A DNA stretch of 51,044 nt from Pseudomonadota bacterium (GTDB lineage Bacteria; Pseudomonadota; Alphaproteobacteria; Acetobacterales; Acetobacteraceae). The position numbers and the translations under genes were made by a program. The stretch is taken from assembly GCA_023424475.1 (NCBI GenBank), contig JAFADX010000125.1, positions 1-51,044 of the forward strand, read 5' to 3'. The notes beneath the pieces are model-generated. The model was given only the letters and a program-made list of their open reading frames with translations. It did no database searches and was not told the origin of the DNA. Positions 35,111 to 43,343 of this stretch are shown here, one piece after another (position 1 is the first letter of the stretch; each line of letters starts with the position of its first letter).

Positions 35111-35910
35111 GGGCGGAGCTTCCCGTTCCAGGTCACGGAGCCGTCCGGCCGCAGGGCGGCGGCGGCGATGTCGCGGCAGAGGCGGAACTCGGCCCCGTGC
35201 GCGCTGCGCGCGCGATCGAGCAGGCGCAGCAGCACCGGGATCCTCGCCTCCCGCACCAGGCCGAGGTCGCCGCGCGGATGCAGCGTGATGCAGGCGAAGC
35301 CGTCTTCCGGCAGCAGCGCGTCGAGTTCCTCGGCCAGGAAGGCCTCGGCGCGGGATTGCGTCAGCCGGCGGCCGAAATGCGCCGCATCGGTCAGGCCCTC
35401 GCTGAGCGGCAGCTCCACCATGCCCGGCGCGCCATCGGCGGCCAGTGCATAGGGCGCATCGTCATCCACGTTGCTGCTGTCGTAGCGGTAGCCGAGGCGG
35501 TGCAGGATGCCGAAGGTTGCGGGGGAGACGGTGCCGGTCGGCGCGCGGAAGCCGAGCGGGGCGGTGCCGCAGCGCGCGGCCAGCATGGCGTGCGCTTCCT
35601 CGAGCAGCGCTGCCTCGGCCGCGGCGCCGAGCGCCATGTGGTCCTCGAAGGCGCGGCCATGGGCTGCGACCTCATGGCCTTCGGCGAGGCAGCGCTCCAG
35701 CAGCGCAGGGCAGCGTGCCGCCTCCGAGGAGGGCCAGAAGAAGGTCGCCTTCACCTCCGCCGCGCGCAGTGCATCGAGCAGCCGTGCGAGGCCGCGGTGA
35801 TAGGCGTAGCTGCCATGGGCGAAGCGGCCATGCAGCGCCGCTGCCGGCTCCGTCGCCGCCTCCGGCCCGATGCCGTGGACATTGACGGTCAGCGCGACGA
35901 CGCGGCTCAT
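35107..35910 (-). CDS. Polysaccharide-deacetylase-fold protein, metal site apparently incomplete
   Basis: A 267-aa NodB-homology (carbohydrate esterase 4-like) protein. ATG 35910 overlaps the upstream stop (ATGA). Colinear with its neighbour at 35907-36749, it shows ALTVNVHG at the first motif (neighbour VTVHMDG) and EVAAHGRAFEDH at the second (neighbour EIAAHGYVHED). The metal-binding Asp is therefore replaced by His, and the second His of H-x3-H by Phe. RAPTGTVSPATF of motif 3 is kept. Enzymes of this group hydrolyse N-acetyl or other amide bonds, including allantoinase PuuE-like members. This copy may be a non-catalytic partner of the other. Confidence 0.82.
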   Translation of the reverse strand: MSRVVALTVNVHGIGPEAATEPAAALHGRFAHGSYAYHRGLARLLDALRAAEVKATFFWPSSEAARCPALLERCLAEGHEVAAHGRAFEDHMALGAAAEAALLEEAHAMLAARCGTAPLGFRAPTGTVSPATFGILHRLGYRYDSSNVDDDAPYALAADGAPGMVELPLSEGLTDAAHFGRRLTQSRAEAFLAEELDALLPEDGFACITLHPRGDLGLVREARIPVLLRLLDRARSAHGAEFRLCRDIAAAALRPDGSVTWNGKLRP

Positions 35911-36749
35911 CGGCGCCAGGCTCCTGGATCGGCGAGGCAATGCGCGGCGAGGTCGCGCAGCGTCATGAAGCGCACCCCTGGCATGGCGGCGGCCTCGCGC
36001 AGGAACCGGTCCACGATCGCGGCGCGCGCCGGCCCGCCGCTGCCGAAGCCGGAGCGCGGATGATAGGTGAGGTGCAGGTAGCCCGCCCCGTCATGGATGG
36101 CCCGGAGTTCCTGGAGCCAGTTCTCCAGCACCTCCGCGGCCAGCGCCTGGCCCTCGCGATAGGCCGGCACGTCGTCGAGCGAGACGGTGTTGTTCGGCAG
36201 GATGACCATCTGCTCACTCACCGCGCCATCCAGCGTGGCGAGGTAGGGGATGTCGTCATCCTTCTCAGAGGCGTCGTAGACGTAGCCGAGCCCGCGCAGC
36301 ACCGGCAGCGTCCGCGCGCTCTTGCGGCCCGAGGGGGAGCACCAGCCGACCGGCGCCTCGCCCACGCAATCCGACAGGATGCGGTGGGTGCGTTCGAGCA
36401 GCTCCGGCTCCTCCTTCCCGAGTTCCCAGTCCTCATGGACATAGCCATGGGCGGCGATCTCATGGCCGGCGGCGTGCACCTCCCGCATCAGCGCAGGCGC
36501 GATCTCGGCGTCGTAGCCGCACATGAAGAAGGTTGCGGGGATGCCATGGCGGGCGAGGATCCCAAGATGCCGCGGCACGCCGCGACGGATCGAGTAACGG
36601 CCCCGGCTGTGGATGCCGAGCGGCACCTGCTTGCGGCCGACTTCCAGGGCCGGCCCATCCATGTGGACGGTGACGCAGATGACGCAGGCCGCGCCGCCGG
36701 GCCAGCGAGGCCTGGGCGTGGCGAGGCTGCTTGGCGAAGGGTCATCCAA
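35907..36749 (-). CDS. Polysaccharide deacetylase family hydrolase
   Basis: A 280-aa NodB-fold hydrolase. A TTG at 36749 with GGAG seven bases upstream is the best start; the frame continues upstream into the GntR gene without family similarity. Motif 1 ICVTVHMDGPALE (Asp) and motif 2 AAHGYVHEDW (H-x3-H) give an intact Asp-His-His metal site, and motif 3 is GWCSPSGRKSARTL. The pattern resembles Helicobacter PgdA and PuuE-type allantoinases more than classical chitin deacetylases, so an amide or imide substrate is as likely as a polysaccharide. No signal peptide is seen, so it acts in the cytoplasm. It is coupled to the degenerate paralogue downstream and probably controlled by the GntR protein. 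Confidence 0.86.
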   Translation of the reverse strand: MDDPSPSSLATPRPRWPGGAACVICVTVHMDGPALEVGRKQVPLGIHSRGRYSIRRGVPRHLGILARHGIPATFFMCGYDAEIAPALMREVHAAGHEIAAHGYVHEDWELGKEEPELLERTHRILSDCVGEAPVGWCSPSGRKSARTLPVLRGLGYVYDASEKDDDIPYLATLDGAVSEQMVILPNNTVSLDDVPAYREGQALAAEVLENWLQELRAIHDGAGYLHLTYHPRSGFGSGGPARAAIVDRFLREAAAMPGVRFMTLRDLAAHCLADPGAWRR

Positions 36750-36813
36750 GGCACGTCTCCACCCATCCCGCGCCCATGAATGCGCTATAAGATCGCAAAG
36801 TGCAATACGCTGG

Positions 36814-37737
36814 TCAGGTGCTGGATGGCTCCCGGCTGCGCCAGGCCAGGGCGGCGGTGCCCGCCAGGTGGCGGTGCATGCGTTCCGCCGCCTCCGCCCG
36901 ATCGCCCGCCTCCAGCGCCTCGATGATGCCGAGATGGTCGGAGGCCGAGACGCGCACGCGTTCAACGCCCCGCTGCCAGTCGTAGTTCGAGAAGCGGCGG
37001 AGCTGGTTCTGCTGGTCCACTGCCTGCACCAGGAAGCGGTTGCCCGAGGCCTCTGCGAGGCCGCGATGGAAGGCGGCGTTGGTCTCGAAGAAGGCGACGG
37101 GGTCGGTCTCCCGCCAGGCGCGGCCAAGGAACTGTTCGTGGCGCCTCCGCATCTCGCCGACCCAGCCCGACGGCAAGCGGAAGCCGGGTTCGAGCAATCC
37201 GGCGGGCTCGATCATCATGCGGAAGCGGTAGGAGGCCGCGCGGTCCTCGGCGGAGGCATAGGCCGGGCCGAAGCGCCAGCCATGCCCTCGGTTGCGGCTG
37301 ACGGCGCCGACCTCGGCGAGTTGCCGCAGCGCGGCTGCCAGCACCATCCGGCCCACGCCGTAGCGGGCCTGGAGCAGGCGCTCCGAGACGTCCTCGGGCA
37401 ATTCGCCGGAGCGACGGTCCCGCGCCAGCGCCACGATCAGCGCAGCGGCCGCGTCGCCGCCATCCTCGGCCGGCGGGGCAAGGTGCTCGGGATCGAAATC
37501 GGGGTCGCGGAGCCGCACGGCGCGGCCCTCCGTCTCCACCACGCCGAGGGCTTCGAGCAGTGCCACCGCTCCGGCGACGGGCGTGCGGGAGACGCCGAGC
37601 TCCTTCGCCAGAGCAAGGCGCGACAGGCGTTCCCCCGGCCGAGCGCCGCGGCTGTGCAGGCCGCGCAGGATGTCGCGCGCCAGCGCGCGGTGGAGGGGAG
37701 GGATATCGGAGGGGAGCATCGGCAGGGGATTGGCCAT
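36814..37737 (-). CDS. GntR family regulator with two winged-helix domains and an FCD domain
   Basis: A 307-aa regulator. Residues about 12-80 form a GntR winged helix (PLHRALARDILRGL...PGERLSRLALAKELGVSRTPVAGAVALLEALG). Residues about 93-160 look like a second winged helix (ALARDRRSGELPEDVSERLLQARYGVGRMVLAAALRQLAEVGAVSRNRGHGWRF). An FCD ligand domain of all-alpha type follows from about 170 (YRFRMMIEPAGLLEPG, HRGLAEASGN, HLGIIEALEAGD). The His and Asp residues fit a metal- and carboxylate-binding FCD pocket. It is divergent from the C45/M28 operon, with symmetric sites in the 49-base gap, and also heads the deacetylase gene string. It probably represses both. Confidence 0.92.
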   Translation of the reverse strand: MANPLPMLPSDIPPLHRALARDILRGLHSRGARPGERLSRLALAKELGVSRTPVAGAVALLEALGVVETEGRAVRLRDPDFDPEHLAPPAEDGGDAAAALIVALARDRRSGELPEDVSERLLQARYGVGRMVLAAALRQLAEVGAVSRNRGHGWRFGPAYASAEDRAASYRFRMMIEPAGLLEPGFRLPSGWVGEMRRRHEQFLGRAWRETDPVAFFETNAAFHRGLAEASGNRFLVQAVDQQNQLRRFSNYDWQRGVERVRVSASDHLGIIEALEAGDRAEAAERMHRHLAGTAALAWRSREPSST

Positions 37738-37745
37738 GGAATGCC

Positions 37746-37773
37746 TTATGTGTCACCATAATCCAAATTTGGA
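37746..37773. promoter_or_regulatory. Adjacent palindromes between GntR regulator and C45 enzyme gene
   Basis: TTATG-TGTCAC-CATAA (37746-37761; 5-bp arms, 6-bp spacer) is followed at once by the perfect 12-bp palindrome TCCAAATTTGGA (37762-37773). Both are AT-rich islands in GC-rich DNA and fill most of the 49-bp gap between the divergent starts 37737 and 37787, which must contain the promoters of both operons. GntR/FCD proteins bind short palindromes near their own gene, so these are strong candidate operators. Which palindrome is used cannot be decided from sequence. Confidence 0.55.
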
Positions 37774-37786
37774 AGAGGCAGCCTCG

Positions 37787-38929
37787 ATGTCGCCCACCCC
37801 GATAGAACCCTTCCCCCTGATCGAACTGGCTGGCACGCCGGAATCGCGGGGCCGCGCCTATGGTCGCATGGCGAAGGCCCGCGTGCACAAGTCGCTGGCG
37901 CATTACGGGGCGCAGCTCGCGGGGCAGGGGCGGGACGCCGGCGCCGTCCGCGCCATGGCCCGCGCCTTCGTTCCCCGGATCGAGGCCTTCGAGCCGGCCT
38001 TCGTCGCCGAGATGCGCGGCATTGCCGGAGGCGCCGACGTCGCCTTCGAAGACATCGTGCTGGTGAACTGCCGCACCGAGGTGCTGCAACTCGCTAAGCG
38101 CGCCGAGGCCCTGGCAACCGCGCGCAAGGACCCGGACGGCTGCACCGGCGCCATCATCCTTCCCGAGGCGAGCGCCGACGGCACACTCATCCACGGCCAG
38201 AACTGGGACTGGAAGAGCGAATGCGCCGAGACCGGCGTCGTCCTGCGCATCCGGCGCGACGATGGGCCGGACGTGCTGACCTTCGTCGAGGCCGGCGGCC
38301 TCGCGCGCTGCGGCATGAACGCGGCCGGCATCGCCATCACGGCGAACTACCTCGAAAGCGATCGCGACTATACGCAGGAAGGCGTGCCGCTCTCGCTGCT
38401 GCGGCGTAAGGCGCTGGAGCAGGAGCAGGTCGCGCTCGCCTTCCGCATTCTCTACGGCACGCAGAAATCGGGATCAAACAACCTGATGCTGAGCCATGCG
38501 AGCGGCTTCGGCATCGACATCGAATGCGCGCCGGACGAATCCTTCCTGGTGCATCCGGAGAACGGCGTGATCGTCCACGCCAACCATTGGCAGAGCCCGG
38601 TCGCGCTGTCGAAGCTGAAGGATACCGGACTGCTCTCGACGCCGGACAGCGTCTATCGTGACCGCCGCGTGCGCGCGGCGCTGGCCGCGAAGCAGGGCGG
38701 GCTGACCCTGGATGATCTGCGCAAAGCCTTCTTCGACGACTGGCAGACGCCCTGGTCGGTCTGCCGCCCGCCGCGGATGAATCTCGGCGGCAACCTCTCC
38801 GCCACCGTGGCGATGATTCTGATGCGCCCGGGCGAGGGCGTGATGGAGATCGCGCCGCTGCCTGCGTTGAACCGTGCCTTCACCCGCTACACCCTCGCAC
38901 CGGAGGCGGCGCGCGAGGCGGCAGAGTGA
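37787..38929 (+). CDS. C45 family autoproteolytic acyltransferase/hydrolase (penicillin acyltransferase-like)
   Basis: A 380-aa member of the N-terminal-nucleophile family C45 (acyl-CoA:6-aminopenicillanate acyltransferase). These cut themselves before a cysteine that becomes the nucleophile and then transfer or hydrolyse acyl groups on amides. The cleavage site is DPDG-C119-TGAIIL, close to Gly102-Cys103 of the fungal enzyme; HGQNWDWKSE and the GMNAAGIAITANYLESD segment match the family. ATG 37787 follows GGAAGAGGC. In-frame upstream ATGs fall inside the divergent promoter or GntR gene. It is coupled to the M28 peptidase by TGATG. A role in N-acyl amide or peptide hydrolysis is more likely than penicillin synthesis. 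Confidence 0.9.
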   Translation: MSPTPIEPFPLIELAGTPESRGRAYGRMAKARVHKSLAHYGAQLAGQGRDAGAVRAMARAFVPRIEAFEPAFVAEMRGIAGGADVAFEDIVLVNCRTEVLQLAKRAEALATARKDPDGCTGAIILPEASADGTLIHGQNWDWKSECAETGVVLRIRRDDGPDVLTFVEAGGLARCGMNAAGIAITANYLESDRDYTQEGVPLSLLRRKALEQEQVALAFRILYGTQKSGSNNLMLSHASGFGIDIECAPDESFLVHPENGVIVHANHWQSPVALSKLKDTGLLSTPDSVYRDRRVRAALAAKQGGLTLDDLRKAFFDDWQTPWSVCRPPRMNLGGNLSATVAMILMRPGEGVMEIAPLPALNRAFTRYTLAPEAAREAAE

Positions 38930-40629
38930 TGCGCGCCCTGCCGACCGACCCCGCCGCTATCGGCATCTCGGCGGAGCGCATGTACGGGCTGGTGACGGAA
39001 CTCTGCGCCCTCGGCCGCAAACTGCCCGGCTCGCCCGAGGAGGACGTTGCCTGTGGCATCATCGCGCGGGAACTCGCCGCCGCCGGCGTCGCCCATCAGG
39101 TGCATCGCTTCGATGCCTTCATCGGCTGGCCGATACGCTCGGCAGTGACGCTGCTCGACGACGCGCCGCACGGGATCGCGGCGACCGGCGTTGGCATGGC
39201 CGCAGGCACGCCGCCCGAGGGCATCGTCGCGCCGCTGGCCGACGGCACCGGCCTCGAGGGCCGCATCGCCCTCATCGACGGCCTGCCGCGCTACGATGCG
39301 ATCATGGCGGCGCAGCACGCCGGCGCGGTCGGCGTCGTCGCCGTCTCGCACGGGCATGAACGCCATTATGTGCAGGCCTCGCCGATCTGGGGCGCGCCGA
39401 CGAGTGTCACCGATCTCGCCCTGCTGCCGCAGATCCCGGTTGTGCAGGTGTCGAAGGAGGATGGCGCGCTGCTGCGCGCCCATGGCGGCGGTGCGATCCG
39501 GCTGGTCGCCGAGGCGCGCCGCGAATGGCGGCCGGTACGCATGCCGGTCGCCGAGATCCCCGGCGAATCCCCATATTTCGTCCTGCTCGGCGCGCATTAC
39601 TGCACCTGGGGCGCGGGGGCGACGGACAATCTCGCCGCGGTCGCGATGCTGACTGAGCTCGCCCGCCTCTTCGTCGCCGCGCCGCGCTCGCGCCACGGGT
39701 TGCGCTTCGCCTTCTGGACCGGGCATGAACAGGGTGGCTATGCCGGCTCGTCCTGGTATGCGGACAATCACTGGGCCGAGCTGCGCGACCGCGCCATCGC
39801 CTATTTCAACGTGGACATCATCGGCGTGCGCGGCGGCACCACCAAGGCGCTGCGTAACACGACCGCGGAGCTCCACGGCTTCACCTCCGGTGTGTTGGAG
39901 GCGACCGTGGGCCCGCTGCCGGACGCCGAGAAGGACTTCGTCGCCCAGGCCCTGCGCCGCCAGGACAAATACGTGCCGGCGACGCGCAGTGCCCGCAACT
40001 CGGACCAGAGCTTCTGCGGGATCGGCCTGCCTAGCCTCCAGGTCAGCGCCTTCCTGCCGGCCGCGAGCGCGGAGCACATGCCCGGCAGCGGCCTCGCCTG
40101 GTGGTGGCAGACAGAGGAGGACATGCCCGACCACTGCGACCCTGCCGTGCTCGCGACGGATGCGCTGATCCACCACAACCTGCTCAGCGAACTCACCGCC
40201 GCGGAGGTCCTGCCTCTTGACCTGGCGGAGACGGCGAAGGACATTCTCGCGAGCCTGCGCGAATATGCCGAGGCGGCGCCCGACCTGCCGGAGATCGCTG
40301 GCCTGCGCCCGCTCGCGGAGGGGCTGCACACGGCAGCCGCAGCGCTCGCCGGCCGTCCCCTGACCGATGCCTCGGCGCGCAACGCGCTGCTGCTGCGCGT
40401 CACGCGGCTGCTCAACCCGGTCCTCCATCACGCCCGCGGCAACCACGACTACGACCTCGGCCGCGCCAGCCGGATGCTGCCCGGCCTGGCGCCTGCACTC
40501 GGCCTCGCCGCGCTGCCGCCGGACGAGGCGCGCATGGCGCGGGTCGTCCTGCGGCGCCGCTCCAACCGCATCGCCGATGCCCTGCATGCGGCCATCGCTG
40601 ACCTGAACGCCCCCGAGATCAGGAGCTGA
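38929..40629 (+). CDS. M28 family zinc aminopeptidase with PA-like insert
   Basis: A 566-aa peptidase. Predicted zinc ligands and catalytic residues lie in the usual order: H223 and D233 in GAHYCTWGAGATDNLAA, E267 in WTGHEQGGYAGS, D296 in YFNVDIIG and H383 in ASAEHMPGS. Residues about 90-200 look like a protease-associated domain. A C-terminal helical extension of about 170 residues has no recognised motif. No signal peptide is present, which suggests cytoplasmic peptide or N-acyl-amino-acid hydrolysis. The start is the ATG sharing one base with the upstream TGA; a GTG one codon earlier is possible. It is co-transcribed with the C45 enzyme and the binding protein 3 bases downstream. Confidence 0.88.
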   Translation: MRALPTDPAAIGISAERMYGLVTELCALGRKLPGSPEEDVACGIIARELAAAGVAHQVHRFDAFIGWPIRSAVTLLDDAPHGIAATGVGMAAGTPPEGIVAPLADGTGLEGRIALIDGLPRYDAIMAAQHAGAVGVVAVSHGHERHYVQASPIWGAPTSVTDLALLPQIPVVQVSKEDGALLRAHGGGAIRLVAEARREWRPVRMPVAEIPGESPYFVLLGAHYCTWGAGATDNLAAVAMLTELARLFVAAPRSRHGLRFAFWTGHEQGGYAGSSWYADNHWAELRDRAIAYFNVDIIGVRGGTTKALRNTTAELHGFTSGVLEATVGPLPDAEKDFVAQALRRQDKYVPATRSARNSDQSFCGIGLPSLQVSAFLPAASAEHMPGSGLAWWWQTEEDMPDHCDPAVLATDALIHHNLLSELTAAEVLPLDLAETAKDILASLREYAEAAPDLPEIAGLRPLAEGLHTAAAALAGRPLTDASARNALLLRVTRLLNPVLHHARGNHDYDLGRASRMLPGLAPALGLAALPPDEARMARVVLRRRSNRIADALHAAIADLNAPEIRS

Positions 40630-40632
40630 GCC

Positions 40633-42210
40633 ATGCATCGCCGTACCTTCCTCGCGACCGGCGCCGCCGCCATCAGCAGCCCGGCCTTCGCGCAGACCGA
40701 CCGCCAGCGCGTACTGCGCTTCGTGCCCTATGCGGATCTCTCGGTCTTCGATCCGCTCTGGACCACGGCGGACATCACGCGGGACCATGGCTACCTCATC
40801 TACGACACGCTCTATGGCACGGATGGCGAATTGCAGCCGGCGCCGCAGCTCGCCGAAGGGCATCTGTGGGAGCAGGACGGCCGCGCCTGCACCATCACGC
40901 TGCGCGAGGGCATCACCTTCCATGACGGCGAGGCCATCCGCGCGCGCGACTGCGTCGCAAGCCTGCGGCGCTGGATGGCGGTGGCGCCGATGGGCCAGAC
41001 CATCGACGCGCAGCTCGACGCGCTCGAGTCGTTGGACGACCGCCGCCTGCGCTTCCGGCTGAAGCGGCCCTTCCCGCTGCTGATCAAGGTGCTCGGCCAG
41101 TCCTTCGCGCCGGTGCCCTTCATCATGCCCGAGCGCGTCGCGGCTACCAGCCCGCGCGACCAGATCACCAACCTGACCGGCTCCGGCCCGTTCCGGTTCA
41201 GGCGGGACGAGTACCAGCTCGGCAGCCTTGTCGCCTATGAACGCTTCGCCGCCTACCGGCCGACGCCGCATGCCGGGCGCGGCCTGACCGCCGGCCCCAA
41301 GCAGGTACATTTCGACCGCGTGGAATGGCGCAGCATCCCAGACGCCTCCACCGTCGCAGCGGCGCTCCAGCGCAACGAGATCGACTGGTTCGGTCAGCCA
41401 CCGCCCGAGAGCATCGAATTGCTGCGCCGCTTCCGCACCATCGAGATCAGCCGCATGGAGCTGTTGCCGGCGGTCTGCGTGATGCGGCTCAATCACCTCC
41501 ATTCGCCCTTCGACGACAAGCGCATCCGCCAGGCGCTGCTGCCCGCGATCAACCAAGCCGATTTCGTCATGGCCGCTGCCGGCACCGAGCCCGAGAACTT
41601 CGCCATTGACGCCGGCTTCTTCCCGCCGGGCTCGCCGATGGCGAGCGATGCGGGCCTCGAACCGCTCAAGGGCCCGCGGGACCTGGCCAAGGCGCAGCGC
41701 CTGCTGCGCGAGGCCGGCTACAAGGGCGAGAAGGTGCGCCTGCTCGGCAACACGACGACCTCCGGCACTGGTGCCCTCGCCCAGGTGACCGCCGACCTGC
41801 TGCCGCGCATCGGCTTCGACTTCGAGCCGATGCTGCTCGACAGCGCCAGCGTGGTGCAGCGGCGACGCTCGATGGAGCCGGTCGAGCGCGGCGGCTGGTC
41901 GGTGAGCTGCTGGGCCTTCCCCGGCTTGTGGTTCGAGAACCCGGCGACGCACATTCTGATCCGCGGCAACGGCCGTGATGCCTGGTTCGGCTGGCCGACA
42001 GCTCCGCGCCTTGAGGAACTGCGCGACGCTTGGCTCGAGGCACCGAACCTTTCCGCGCAGCGGCGCATCGCGCGGGAGATCCAGATCGTTGCCATGGACG
42101 AGCTGCCCTGCATCCCGCTTGGCGCGATCTACCGTTCCACGGCGACGAGCCGCACCTTGCGCGACCGCGTCACGGGTTTTCCGATCTTTTGGAATCTTCG
42201 CAGGGCTTAG
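40633..42210 (+). CDS. ABC transporter substrate-binding protein, family 5 (orphan)
   Basis: A 525-aa periplasmic binding protein with a short twin-arginine signal (MHRRTFLATGAAAISSPAFAQ). It carries the family signatures CTITLREGITFHDGEAIRARDCVASLRRW (about 85-115), TGSGPFRF and DKRIRQALLPAINQADFVMAA. It starts 3 bases after the M28 peptidase stop, so it is part of the C45/M28 operon and probably captures the substrate these enzymes process. No permease or ATPase gene adjoins. The distance to the IS element downstream is 183 bases. Confidence 0.94.
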   Translation: MHRRTFLATGAAAISSPAFAQTDRQRVLRFVPYADLSVFDPLWTTADITRDHGYLIYDTLYGTDGELQPAPQLAEGHLWEQDGRACTITLREGITFHDGEAIRARDCVASLRRWMAVAPMGQTIDAQLDALESLDDRRLRFRLKRPFPLLIKVLGQSFAPVPFIMPERVAATSPRDQITNLTGSGPFRFRRDEYQLGSLVAYERFAAYRPTPHAGRGLTAGPKQVHFDRVEWRSIPDASTVAAALQRNEIDWFGQPPPESIELLRRFRTIEISRMELLPAVCVMRLNHLHSPFDDKRIRQALLPAINQADFVMAAAGTEPENFAIDAGFFPPGSPMASDAGLEPLKGPRDLAKAQRLLREAGYKGEKVRLLGNTTTSGTGALAQVTADLLPRIGFDFEPMLLDSASVVQRRRSMEPVERGGWSVSCWAFPGLWFENPATHILIRGNGRDAWFGWPTAPRLEELRDAWLEAPNLSAQRRIAREIQIVAMDELPCIPLGAIYRSTATSRTLRDRVTGFPIFWNLRRA

Positions 42211-42393
42211 GTGTTTAGTCCCGGCTTTTGACGCTTGTCCCAAATGCGCGCTGGACTGCGCTGCAGTTCGATTGTTGCCCGATGCTCTTCGATTGCTAAG
42301 GACTTTCCGCTCTGATGTCAGATGAGTGTGTGTCGTGGCCGCCCGGCAAATGGGTTGGTCGTGATCATGCAGCCGCGGCAAACAGCAATCTAA

Positions 42394-42409
42394 GAGCCTA
42401 TCCGGGAAG
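42394..42409 (+). repeat. IS left terminal inverted repeat
   Basis: GAGCCTATCCGGGAAG pairs with the right end at 13 of 16 positions. Confidence 0.7.
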
Positions 42410-42416
42410 TTGTGAT

Positions 42417-43258
42417 TCACGATGAGAGCGTTGCGGCGAGGCGTCGGAGCATGGTGCGGATCATGGCCATGCGGACGAAGGCGGCGGCGATGCGGCAATG
42501 CCGCTCGAAGTCGCGGGCGAGGCGGCGGTTTCGGTTGATCCATCCGATGGTGCGCTCGACGATCCATCGCTTCGGCAGCACGACGAAACGGTGGCGGTCG
42601 CAGCGGCGGACGATCTCGATCTTCCACGTGCCGGTGCGGGCAAGGGCCGCCGCCATCTTCGGCCCCTGATAGCCAGCATCGCCGATCACGCGCTCGACGA
42701 AGGGGAACAGGTGACGCGCCTGCCGCAGCAGCGGCTCGGCGCCGTCGCGGTCCTGCACGCTGGCCGGATGCACGATGACCGCCAACAGCATGCCGATGGT
42801 ATCAGTCAGCAGGTGGCGCTTGCGGCCGACGACCTTCTTGCCCGCGTCGTAGCCGGACGGGTCGACCGTAGAGCCCCCTTTTGTGCGCCCTTGGCCGTCT
42901 GGCTGTCGATGATCGCCGTGGTCGGGCTGGCCTCGCGCCCTGCCTGCTCGCGCACCGCGACGTAGAGAGCATGATGGATGCGCTCGATGGTGCCTTCCCA
43001 TTCCCATCGAGAGAAATAATCCCACACCATGCTCTTCGGCGGCAGGTCCTTCGGCAGCGTCCGCCACTGGCAACCAGTCGAGAGCACGTAGAACACCGCG
43101 TTCAGTACCTCGCGCACGTCCACGGTACGGGGCCTGCCGCCGTGCTTCGCAGGCCGGATCATCGGCGACACCAGCGCCCACTCGGCATCCGTCAGGTCGG
43201 AGGGACAGCGCAGGCCGCGTCGGTCCGCTGCGCGCCGATGCTCCGCCGTCCATGCCAT
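42417..43258 (-). CDS. IS5-family transposase made by -1 programmed frameshift (OrfA 43258-42806, OrfB to 42417)
   Basis: OrfA (150 aa, ATG 43258) holds the N-terminal DUF4096-like region (LTDAEWALVSPMIRP, GCQWRTLPKDLPP, DYFSRWEWEGT) and the first catalytic Asp in TTAIIDSQTAKG. OrfB continues in the -1 frame with KKVVGRKRHLLTDTIG, the second Asp in ERVIGDAGYQGPKM and the R-x-ERTIGWINRNRRL segment with the catalytic Glu. The slippery heptamer A-AAG-GGG lies at 42881-42875, exactly where the frames join. A shift there yields a complete DDE transposase of about 280 aa. Both frames are intact, so the element could be active. Confidence 0.88.
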
Positions 43259-43322
43259 CCGTCTGCCCCCGCGAATCGTCTGCAGGACCAGCGAATCGCA
43301 TCCGATTCAGGCAACTCAATTC

Positions 43323-43338
43323 CTTTCCGGATGAGCTC
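43323..43338 (-). repeat. IS right terminal inverted repeat
   Basis: Read on the minus strand it is GAGCTCATCCGGAAAG, the partner of the left end; mismatches are at positions 5, 6 and 13 of the repeat. Confidence 0.7.
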
Positions 43339-43343
43339 TGAGC

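Larger units (their letters stand above)
42394..43338 (-). mobile_element. IS5-family insertion sequence (IS427-group like), about 945 bp
   Basis: The element is bounded by imperfect inverted repeats: left GAGCCTATCCGGGAAG (42394-42409) and, on the other strand at the right end, GAGCTCATCCGGAAAG (43323-43338), 13 of 16 identical. It carries one transposase split into two overlapping frames, the arrangement of the IS427 group. No convincing target-site duplication is visible next to the repeats; the flanks are CTAA on the left and TGAG on the right. Exact ends may therefore differ by a few bases. It sits between the binding-protein gene and the stop codon of the L,D-transpeptidase, which ends only 5 bases away. 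Confidence 0.85.

Noticed and set aside
38887..42627. Very long open frame on the minus strand (over 1,200 codons) across the C45 end, M28, binding-protein and IS genes.
   Set aside because: It is antisense to well-supported genes, is Arg/Gly/Ala/His/Asp-rich without domains, and is the expected product of high GC bias at third codon positions.
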